This document shows positions 16,633 through 20,920 of a DNA stretch of 20,920 nt, piece by piece. The DNA comes from a virus, in the IMG/VR virus record IMGVR_UViG_3300043446_002599, positions 1 through 20,920 of that record. One strand, written 5' to 3'. The notes beneath the pieces are model-generated. The model was not told the origin of the DNA and made no database searches. It saw nothing but the letters and a program-made list of their open reading frames with translations. The translations under genes were made by a program, and so were the position numbers. Numbering within the stretch: the stretch's first letter is position 1; each line of letters begins with the position of its first letter.

Positions 16633-16891
16633 TGTCTTGATCTTTCATGGTTTTGCTGATGTCGAGTAGGGTCGGCATGGCTTTGATGGTCCATTCCATC
16701 ACGGCGTTAGACGACGCCCATGTTTTTACTCCTGGGATTACGAATGGATAGCCATCTGGGTCTCTTTCGTAGCAGATTGCGATAAATGACGCGATTTCTC
16801 CTGATTTGCATTTATCGAGTAGGAGCTGGGCGCATTCTACTATCGCGTCTCTTTGGACGTCCGTATGGTTTTGGAGGTAAGGTTTTGGCAT
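16604..16891 (-). CDS. Unknown protein before terS, 95 aa
   Basis: A 95-residue protein (MPKPYLQNHTDVQRDAIVEC start) with CAQLLLDKCKSGEIASFIAI, then CYERDPDGYPFVIPGVKTWA and a helical end (EWTIKAMPTLLDISKTMK). Small phage proteins with a similar DGxxxV and MEWTIK layout exist, but I cannot name a function. The gene overlaps terS by 29 bases, which argues for co-translation. No metal-binding or catalytic set is evident. Its position suggests co-expression with the packaging genes. Confidence 0.65.
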   Translation of the reverse strand: MPKPYLQNHTDVQRDAIVECAQLLLDKCKSGEIASFIAICYERDPDGYPFVIPGVKTWASSNAVMEWTIKAMPTLLDISKTMKDQDNASASKRQA

Positions 16892-16907
16892 GGGTGTGCC
16901 TTTTGGT

Positions 16908-17027
16908 TTATTTATTGATTACCGTTAAGAACTTGACGCGCCTTGAGTGGCAGTGATTACATTGTGTCTGCGGGGTCCATGGTCGGTCTCTGATGTCGAT
17001 TTGGTCGCAGGTTAGGCATTTGGTCAA
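16908..17027 (-). CDS. Zinc-ribbon mini-protein, 39 aa (TTG start)
   Basis: With a TTG start at 17027 the frame encodes 39 residues: MTKCLTCDQIDIRDRPWTPQ, then TQCNHCHSRRVKFLTVINK. Two CxxC pairs (C4/C7 and C23/C26) with 15 residues between form a plausible zinc ribbon. The TTG overlaps the upstream stop as TTGA, like the ATGA junctions elsewhere. A much longer reading of the same frame (from 17276) would overlap the 65-residue gene almost entirely and is unlikely. The start is uncertain, but the cysteine pattern and coupling argue for a real protein. Confidence 0.5.
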   Translation of the reverse strand: MTKCLTCDQIDIRDRPWTPQTQCNHCHSRRVKFLTVINK

Positions 17028-17221
17028 GTAGGTAGCTGCTTTTGAACGTAGATCATTAGTGCCTCTGGATCGCTCGATGCTGCGTAGATTAGGGCTCCCG
17101 ATCTGCACGTCGGGCATTTCTCGGGGAGCTTCCAAGCTTGCGGCTTCGTTTTGATCCAGGGGCATTTCGTGCAACTGCCTATGAATTGTACGTTGGTCAA
17201 TGGACTTCTGAGCTTTCCCAT
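17024..17221 (-). CDS. Zinc-ribbon protein, 65 aa
   Basis: A 65-residue protein with C17-T-K-C20 and C36-P-T-C39, i.e. CxxC-x15-CxxC, the form of a small zinc ribbon. The N-terminus is MGKLRSPLTNVQFIGS and the C-terminus is hydrophobic/helical (ALIYAASSDPEALMIYVQKQ). It overlaps the upstream gene by 25 bases and the next gene by four bases. Zinc ribbons of this kind often bind nucleic acid or a protein partner; there is no evidence for either here. Confidence 0.62.
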   Translation of the reverse strand: MGKLRSPLTNVQFIGSCTKCPWIKTKPQAWKLPEKCPTCRSGALIYAASSDPEALMIYVQKQLPT

Positions 17222-17496
17222 TCATCGTGGGTCGGATTCTTTGCTGGCTGAAGCTCAGTGACAATGTTGTTTTCATCGAGCATCAAGGCGCGGCCGTTTG
17301 TTGCGATGGATACATAAGCTCCATTGGCGCCGTGAATTAGGATGCTGCCGTCTTTATGCAACTCAATTCTCAGGATGTCTTCGGGGCACCCGGTAATATC
17401 ACAGAACGCATCGTGAACCTGGGGCGCCAGCACCGTGAGATCGAGGCACATGACGACATCGAGCTGCTCAGGTTGCTTTTTGACTCGCTTTGTCAT
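17197..17496 (-). CDS. Unknown protein, 99 aa
   Basis: A 99-residue protein. It starts MTKRVKKQPEQLDVVMCLDL and has a beta-rich middle, DILRIELHKDGSILIHGANG, followed by AYVSIATNGRALMLDENNIV and an acidic C-terminus. Start and preceding stop overlap as ATGA (17493-17496), so it is translationally coupled to the 74-residue gene. No known family is recognised. It belongs to the minus-strand operon starting at 17717 whose products are all small. Confidence 0.65.
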   Translation of the reverse strand: MTKRVKKQPEQLDVVMCLDLTVLAPQVHDAFCDITGCPEDILRIELHKDGSILIHGANGAYVSIATNGRALMLDENNIVTELQPAKNPTHDEWESSEVH

Positions 17497-17717
17497 GCCT
17501 TGGCCCTCACTGTGTAAGAACCCGTAGTTGATTCAACGGTATTGGATACAGCCCGCGCCATCAACTCTTGAACTTCATGGCGGGTAAGGCGATGCTTGGC
17601 GGCGATCTGGTCGATGTGCTCCCCTAGCGCGAGGAACATCAACGAGTCGCTGCCTTTCGACCGCACGACGGCCTTGCAGGCTTCATAGGCGGCATTTATT
17701 CTTTGACCTAAACGCAT
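17493..17717 (-). CDS. First gene of the small-protein operon, 74 aa
   Basis: A 74-residue mainly helical protein: RLGQRINAAYEACKAVVRSK, then SLMFLALGEHIDQIAAKHRL and TRHEVQELMARAVSN. The segment IDQIAAKHRLTRHEVQELMA could be a helix-turn-helix, so DNA binding is possible but not established. GGAGGGAGAT lies just before ATG 17717, an excellent ribosome-binding site, and a promoter is visible at 17745-17773. It leads the operon that runs into terS. Confidence 0.68.
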   Translation of the reverse strand: MRLGQRINAAYEACKAVVRSKGSDSLMFLALGEHIDQIAAKHRLTRHEVQELMARAVSNTVESTTGSYTVRAKA

Positions 17718-17744
17718 TTATCTCCCTCCAAATCAATTAAAGGG

Positions 17745-17773
17745 AGACTACACTGCAACACATACGATTGCAA
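17745..17773 (-). promoter_or_regulatory. Promoter of the 17717-16604 operon
   Basis: On the minus strand: TTGCAA (-35, 17773-17768), 17-base spacer, TAGTCT (-10, 17750-17745), start of transcription about 17738, then GGAGGGAGAT and ATG 17717. The spacer includes GCAGTGTAG, a half-match to the ACTACA elements of the two plus-strand promoters, so shared control is possible but weaker. Confidence 0.5.
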
Positions 17774-18054
17774 CTGATACCGACGCGGCGGGGCTGGCCA
17801 TGCACCCGCCATACCGTCAAAACACACGCGGCCCTCGATGTCTCGGCGCGAGATACGAGTTGCAGCGTTTACCGGCTCTACAGATCAAGGCGCGACTCTT
17901 GATTGTAGGCTACCTATCGTCCGTCACCCCGTTCGATCGCGAAGGCCAGCCTCGGCGCGAGGCGGCAGGCGATGAACGCAATCTTGCTGCCCGGTGCCGG
18001 CGCGGCGCCAGGTGCAGTTCGATCAGCGGATCAGGACCATATTTCGTGGAGCTG
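17774..18054. other. Palindrome-rich non-coding region
   Basis: I find no convincing gene here. Two copies of the 11-base palindrome CTCGGCGCGAG lie 109 bases apart (17842-17852 and 17951-17961). A long hairpin occurs at 17878-17908: CTACA, bulged G, ATCAAG, 8-base loop, CTTGAT, TGTAG, an 11-bp stem. GGCGCGGCGCC lies near 17998. This could be a control region, an origin component or a structured RNA; nothing decides among them. Confidence 0.45.
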
Positions 18055-18141
18055 TCAGTCTAGGGACAGCAGGATCAAGCAAACAATGAATAAAGTTGCA
18101 GTTGCAACAGCGGCACCGACGGTTGCTGCGATCAAAGACAT
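18055..18141 (-). CDS. Possible 28-aa membrane peptide
   Basis: A short minus-strand frame encodes MSLIAATVGAAVATATLFIV then CLILLSLD, a nearly continuous hydrophobic helix that would span the membrane. GAGA lies about 8 bases before ATG 18141. No good promoter is seen, and a terminator lies between it and the gene to its right. It could be a small phage membrane protein like the 30-residue one at 15432, or chance. The opposite strand also has a short frame (MNKVAVATAAPTVAAIKDMV, from 18087), which I consider less likely. Confidence 0.35.
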   Translation of the reverse strand: MSLIAATVGAAVATATLFIVCLILLSLD

Positions 18142-18225
18142 GGTTATATCTCAAAGGGTTGGTAGAACCCGCGTCGCGTAAGCCCCTGAGCCGCGTTGGG
18201 AGTGTGGGCATTGCTGGCGGGTGTT

Positions 18226-18268
18226 CCAAAAACAAGAAAACGCGCCCAGCCCGAAAGCCAAACGCGTT
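18226..18268 (-). terminator. Terminator of the RHH gene
   Basis: On the minus strand AACGCG (18268-18263) pairs with CGCGTT (18244-18239), extended inward by GC and G-T pairs around a TTTCGG loop, followed by TTCTTGTTTTT. A typical intrinsic terminator placed about 50 bases after the stop of the ribbon-helix-helix gene. Confidence 0.7.
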
Positions 18269-18321
18269 GCCTTATCTTAGCGATGTTCCTATACCGTTCC
18301 GGGCTTTACGTCAACCACTTT

Positions 18322-18606
18322 TCACTGGTGCGTCGTTTTGTCGCGATCAGGAGTAGTTGACGAGCGGTAAACCACGAAACCTCGGCCGTCGCATGTGTCG
18401 CAGGTCTCGCGGCGGCCATTCGAGGCAGGATCTATGCCTGATGCCCCGCAATCTGGGCAGAGATCCAAACCGGACTGCCTGATGGCGTCCTCAAGAACGA
18501 GGCAGATCAGGTTGCTCGTGCTTCTGCGATCGCGAGAAGCAAGCTCAGAGAGAGCGTTGCGAAGGCCGGCGGCCATGCGAATTGACGAAACGGGTGTGTT
18601 GCTCAT
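18322..18606 (-). CDS. Ribbon-helix-helix protein with Cys4 zinc motif
   Basis: A 94-residue protein from ATG 18606. Residues about 4-44 (TPVSSIRMAAGLRNALSELA, then RDRRSTSNLICLVLEDAIRQ) have the pattern of an Arc/MetJ/CopG ribbon-helix-helix DNA-binding domain. The C-terminal part has C50-P-D-C53-G-A-S-G and C69-D-T-C72-D-G-R-G, like the CxxCxGxG repeats of the DnaJ zinc domain. That combination is unusual. A promoter with -10 only 7 bases before the ATG suggests a leaderless mRNA. An in-frame TTG at 18642 lies in the -35 box and is less likely. Divergent from the ArdC gene with an operator-like repeat between, it may be the regulator of the plus-strand blocks and of itself; this is inferred. 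Confidence 0.75.
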   Translation of the reverse strand: MSNTPVSSIRMAAGLRNALSELASRDRRSTSNLICLVLEDAIRQSGLDLCPDCGASGIDPASNGRRETCDTCDGRGFVVYRSSTTPDRDKTTHQ

Positions 18607-18613
18607 GAATCGG

Positions 18614-18642
18614 TATGTAATACATCCAACGGCACGGTGCAA
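18614..18642 (-). promoter_or_regulatory. Promoter of the RHH gene
   Basis: On the minus strand: TTGCAC (18642-18637), 17-base spacer, TACATA (18619-18614). The expected transcription start (about 7 bases on) coincides with ATG 18606, and there is no ribosome-binding site. ATGTATTACAT at the -10 is nearly palindromic and could be a repressor contact. Confidence 0.5.
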
Positions 18643-18671
18643 GGGCTAAATAATCGACAGCTACTTTGACT

Positions 18672-18686
18672 GCGACGCTTTGTCGC
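18672..18686. promoter_or_regulatory. Operator-like inverted repeat, copy 2
   Basis: GCGAC-GCTTT-GTCGC, a perfect inverted repeat located between the divergent RHH and ArdC promoters, 13 bases before the ArdC -35. Copy 1 lies at 15012-15026, 22 bases before its -35. The 9-base difference is close to one helical turn, so a protein bound there would face the polymerase similarly. Function inferred. Confidence 0.65.
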
Positions 18687-18699
18687 GAGCATGGGGGTG

Positions 18700-18729
18700 T
18701 TGACAAGGTGCACTACAATGTAGTATAAG
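18700..18729 (+). promoter_or_regulatory. ArdC-operon early promoter with internal palindrome
   Basis: TTGACA (18700-18705), then GTATAA at 17 bases or TATAAG at 18 bases. The perfect palindrome ACTACA-A-TGTAGT (18712-18724) covers the spacer and reaches the -10 box, a classical repressor position. The TGCACTACA part is shared with the promoter at 15049-15077. Confidence 0.78.
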
Positions 18730-18904
18730 ACTGGACATGACGGCGAAACACTCGATCGGCCCCAACCGGCCTAGCAGCGAGTGACAAGCGCCCCGCCAGC
18801 ATCGCACAGACGATCCGAGCGGAAACGGCCAGAAGCCGGAAGTTAGAGCATGAATTGCGAGGGGCATCCGCCCCGATAAAAAAACACGACATGGGAAGAC
18901 AAAA
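18730..18904 (+). promoter_or_regulatory. Structured leader before the ArdC gene
   Basis: About 175 untranslated bases with several possible stems: CACTCG to CGAGTG enclosing GGCC-CCAACC-GGCC (about 18751-18783), CGGCC-AGAA-GCCGG, and GGGGC-ATCC-GCCCC followed by seven A. A 15-codon frame (ATG 18737 to TGA 18784) starts at the expected transcription start. A regulatory leader is possible; nothing here matches a known riboswitch. Confidence 0.4.
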
Positions 18905-19810
18905 ATGGCTAACGACATCTATCAACAAGTAACCGATCGCATCGTCGCCGAGCTTGAAAAGGGTGCGACGCCTTGGATAAAGCCTTGGCGCAGCGCCAAA
19001 AAATCAAGTTCCGCCATGCCACATAATGCAATTACGCGGCGTCCTTATTCGGGTGTCAACGTGCTGCTGCTGTGGCTAACCGCTGATGCGGCCAATTACA
19101 GTTCAACCGGTTGGCTGACGTTCAAACAATGTTCGGAAGCTGGCGGGCGAGTTAAGAAAGGCGAGAAAGCGACTTTGATCACCTTCGTCAAACAGTTGTC
19201 TATTAAAGACAAAAACGACAGTGGCGAAGTGATTAAGGATGAAAACGGAGACGACGTAACGCGGCAAGTTCAAATGCTGCGCGGCTATTACGTTTTCAAC
19301 GTCGATCAGTGTGAGGGGCTTCCTGAAAAAATCACGGGATCTGTACCTACAGCAGATGACGCGATGTCAGACCCTGAATTTGACGCCTGGGCCGCAAGCA
19401 CGGGCGCGATCATTCGGCACGGTGGCGATCGAGCTTTCTACACGCCAAGCAGTGATTATATCGTGATGCCTGCGCGTAACGCTTTTAACGAAACTGCCAA
19501 CTATTCGGCAACGCTTCTGCACGAACTTGGACATTGGACCGGCCACAAGTCGCGGCTTGATCGTAACTTGCGCGGACGGTTCGGCGATGCCGAATATGCT
19601 GCCGAGGAATTGATTGCCGAACTGACTTCGGCTTATCTCTGCGCTGATATGAACATTGACGGCGACATTCGCCACAGTGGATACATTCAGCACTGGCTGA
19701 AGCTGTTGAAATCTGACAAGCGCGCGATCTTTACAGCGGCCTCTGCGGCGACAAAAGCGGCAGAGTTCATAAAGACTGCGGCCCGTCAGGTGGAAGCAAT
19801 CGCAGCCTAA
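18905..19810 (+). CDS. ardC: ArdC-type antirestriction protein
   Basis: A 301-residue protein. Residues 1-135 form the ArdC N-terminal domain (DIYQQVTDRIVAELEKGATP, WIKPWR, RPYSGVNVLLLW, GWLTFKQCSEAGGRVKKGEK), known to bind single-stranded DNA in plasmid ArdC. Residues about 155-300 form the zincin-like metallopeptidase domain with HELGHWTGH (His206, Glu207, His210) and the downstream acidic AAEELIAEL (about 232-240) likely giving the third metal ligand. All catalytic residues are present. ArdC on plasmids protects incoming DNA from restriction; a matching role early in infection is the natural inference. GGGAAGA lies 6 bases before ATG 18905. First gene of the right plus-strand block. Confidence 0.92.
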   Translation: MANDIYQQVTDRIVAELEKGATPWIKPWRSAKKSSSAMPHNAITRRPYSGVNVLLLWLTADAANYSSTGWLTFKQCSEAGGRVKKGEKATLITFVKQLSIKDKNDSGEVIKDENGDDVTRQVQMLRGYYVFNVDQCEGLPEKITGSVPTADDAMSDPEFDAWAASTGAIIRHGGDRAFYTPSSDYIVMPARNAFNETANYSATLLHELGHWTGHKSRLDRNLRGRFGDAEYAAEELIAELTSAYLCADMNIDGDIRHSGYIQHWLKLLKSDKRAIFTAASAATKAAEFIKTAARQVEAIAA

Positions 19811-19815
19811 CACTT

Positions 19816-19913
19816 CACCCAGCTAAGGCCGGGTGTCCCTCCCAATTCATGCAATTCTGCGATAGCTAACTACTCGTTGACTTGTGGCGAGTAGATACCT
19901 GTCGCAGGACAGG
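19816..19913 (+). terminator. Three hairpins between ArdC and the next gene
   Basis: CACCC to GGGTG with inner GC pairs (19816-19835), CTACTCG to CGAGTAG with an 11-base loop (19870-19894), and CCTGTC-GCAG-GACAGG (19898-19913). None is followed by a T-tract, so read-through is expected with processing or attenuation. They fill most of the 131-base gap. Confidence 0.45.
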
Positions 19914-19941
19914 ACAACAACCAAAACATGGGAAGAATACA

Positions 19942-20205
19942 ATGTTCTACACCGTTCAATATCAAGACTATTTGGGCGTCACCGCCGACCTTGATGCAAA
20001 AGAGATCGCACGTAACTATTGGCTAGACCAAGTTGATGCTGACGAAGCTGAGTTAATGTTGGAACAGATGTTTCGGCACAGCTACTTGGCTCGACAAGAA
20101 CAACTTCCGGACGAATTGCAATTAACGTGTGATCAACATCTGCGTGAAATGGTCAAGTATCACGTGCATCAATTTCTTGAAGACCACCACCAAAACCCTG
20201 AATGA
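19942..20205 (+). CDS. Acidic unknown protein, 87 aa
   Basis: An 87-residue acidic, mainly helical protein: MFYTVQYQDYLGVTADLDAK, then EIARNYWLDQVDADEAELML and EQMFRHSYLARQEQLPDELQ. No domain is recognised. I place the start at ATG 19942, not at 19882, because GGGAAGA in the shared ACATGGGAAGA leader stands 6 bases before it, and the extra N-terminal residues fall in the hairpins. Follows ArdC in the same direction and is probably part of the same early unit. Confidence 0.75.
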   Translation: MFYTVQYQDYLGVTADLDAKEIARNYWLDQVDADEAELMLEQMFRHSYLARQEQLPDELQLTCDQHLREMVKYHVHQFLEDHHQNPE

Positions 20206-20215
20206 GCAGCGACTA

Positions 20216-20233
20216 GCCCCTGGCGACGGGGGC
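20216..20233 (+). terminator. Weak hairpin after the 87-aa gene
   Basis: GCCCC, an 8-base loop, then GGGGC, followed by CTTTCCC. A short stem in the gap before the next gene; too weak for firm termination, similar to the hairpins after other plus-strand genes. Confidence 0.35.
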
Positions 20234-20280
20234 CTTTCCCTGCCCATCCAGCAGGACACTAAAACATGGGAGCAATATCA

Positions 20281-20499
20281 ATGCTTTACGCTACAATCGG
20301 CGGCCAGAACTGGCAAATGGATACCTGGGAGCAGGTTTCAAATGCTTATCTTCGGTTGATCCAGCACATCGGGCGCGTCAGTCGTGCTCCGCAGTGCAAA
20401 ATCATCGATGCCGCCGGTGAAATAGTTGCATATGTCACGGTGACGGGCGTCGTTTGGTCGCCAGATCACAATCAACCCTTCTTCGATCCTAACGCGTAA
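20281..20499 (+). CDS. Unknown small protein, 72 aa
   Basis: A 72-residue protein: MLYATIGGQNWQMDTWEQVS, a helix NAYLRLIQHIG, and a beta hairpin CKIIDAAGEIVAYVTVTGVV, ending WSPDHNQPFFDPNA. I start it at ATG 20281 because the ACATGGGAG leader precedes it in the same way as in the ArdC and 87-residue genes. The in-frame ATG of that leader (20266) would add five residues (MGAIS) and remains possible. No family recognised. Confidence 0.68.
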   Translation: MLYATIGGQNWQMDTWEQVSNAYLRLIQHIGRVSRAPQCKIIDAAGEIVAYVTVTGVVWSPDHNQPFFDPNA

Positions 20500-20507
20500 G
20501 GTGTAAC

Positions 20508-20780
20508 ATGTACTCGATACAACTCTTGAAGTTCAACGATCAGGGCGAGGGCCGCGAGGTCTTCGTTTCATCGTATAACGCACTCGATGCGGCCCATGCG
20601 GTGGCTCAGTATCTCGACAAGTCGCCAGAATATGCCACGCGGTTTGTCGATCTAATCACTAGCCATCCGGCTTGCATCGAGCTTGTAACGATGGACGACG
20701 CGGAGGATGGTTACTGGCTAATCCGGATGTCCAAAGAGCAGTACAATAAAGACTACCCGCACTCGATTGGTGAGCAGTAG
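20508..20780 (+). CDS. Acidic unknown protein, 90 aa
   Basis: A 90-residue acidic protein: MYSIQLLKFNDQGEGREVFV, a helix with NALDAAHAVAQYLDKSPEYA, then CIELVTMDDAEDGYWLIRMS. A small alpha/beta fold seems likely. AAGGTG lies 5 bases before ATG 20508, eight bases after the previous stop; it lacks the ACATGG leader, so it is probably translated as part of the same mRNA. A strong terminator begins just after its stop, marking the end of the block. Confidence 0.75.
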   Translation: MYSIQLLKFNDQGEGREVFVSSYNALDAAHAVAQYLDKSPEYATRFVDLITSHPACIELVTMDDAEDGYWLIRMSKEQYNKDYPHSIGEQ

Positions 20781-20783
20781 ATA

Positions 20784-20824
20784 GACCGCCCCCTGGGGCG
20801 GTCCTTTGGGGCGGTCCTTTTTCT
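20784..20824 (+). terminator. Terminator with duplicated 3' arm
   Basis: GACCGCCCC (20784-20792) can pair with GGGGCGGTC at 20795-20803 or with an identical copy at 20808-20816; the 13-base unit GGGGCGGTCCTTT is repeated in tandem, and the second copy is followed by more T. A strong intrinsic terminator in which the second copy supplies the better T-tract. Confidence 0.82.
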
Positions 20825-20920
20825 GCTTATCGGCAGAACGCGCGACCAACGCGCCCAATGCCCCGCAGTTTTGGTCCACAGATTGGCGTCTGTGGCTGCG
20901 AGGCAATCAGGAGCTGATGA
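20825..20920. other. Non-coding right edge with hairpins
   Basis: No gene is seen. TTCTGC-TTATCG-GCAGAA (20821-20838, overlapping the terminator's end) and CCACAGA-TTGGCG-TCTGTGG (20876-20895) form perfect stems. The second may belong to a following leader or transcript outside the window. Confidence 0.4.

Noticed and set aside
16908-17276. A 122-codon reading of the zinc-ribbon frame
   Set aside because: It would overlap the 65-aa gene nearly fully; only the last 39 residues look protein-like, so a TTG start at 17027 is preferred.
17925-17945. GTTCGATC resembling a tRNA T-loop
   Set aside because: The flanking five bases do not pair and no acceptor or anticodon arm fits; not a tRNA or attachment-site remnant on this evidence.
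17800-18063. An 87-codon plus-strand frame in the palindromic region
   Set aside because: No ribosome-binding site, Arg-rich, no recognisable pattern, and crosses the palindromes; not convincing.

Overview
The window is a stretch of a tailed bacteriophage (or prophage) genome with podovirus-like gene content. It holds a head-packaging and structural module read on the minus strand, and small early-type genes read on the plus strand. The host is probably a proteobacterium. An alphaproteobacterium is my guess from the TTGACA-type promoters and general style, but nothing here proves it. There is no integrase, tRNA gene, rRNA gene or CRISPR array.

Minus-strand late module, in transcription order (right to left): small terminase subunit (16632-16048), large terminase (14949-13297), a small unknown, portal (13037-10935), an HNH/AP2 endonuclease, a Gly/Lys-rich repeat protein, two small proteins, a GroES-like co-chaperonin (8681-8289), a coiled-coil scaffold candidate, a second unknown, a probable decoration protein, the major capsid protein (5979-5065), several head/virion proteins, a P22 gp4-like adaptor (3202-2513), a second HNH/AP2 endonuclease, a Cys4 protein, and a tail fibre that runs off the left edge. 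Most junctions are ATGA or TGATG overlaps, so this is a tightly coupled operon. A 56-codon gene at 4206-4036, easily missed because of its size, also belongs to it.

Upstream of terS on the minus strand lies an operon of very small overlapping genes (17717-16604), including two zinc-ribbon mini-proteins. A palindrome-rich non-coding stretch (17718-18054) follows. Then comes a ribbon-helix-helix protein with a C-terminal four-cysteine cluster (18606-18322), with its own promoter and terminator and possibly a leaderless mRNA.

The plus-strand genes come in two blocks. One (18905-20780) begins with an ArdC-type antirestriction protein followed by three small unknown proteins. The other (15124-15863) is a three-gene cassette wedged between terS and terL, against the direction of the packaging genes, with its own promoter and a clear intrinsic terminator, like a phage moron. 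Both blocks start from promoters that share a GCGAC-N5-GYCGC inverted repeat upstream of the -35 box and a TGCACTACA element in the spacer. Five plus-strand genes have the same ACATGGRAG-type ribosome-binding leader.

The part most worth following up is this two-locus regulon: ArdC plus small, mostly acidic proteins of unknown function, shared operator-like sites, and a candidate ribbon-helix-helix regulator divergent from one of the sites. A counter-defence role is an inference from ArdC and the layout; it is not shown by the small proteins themselves.
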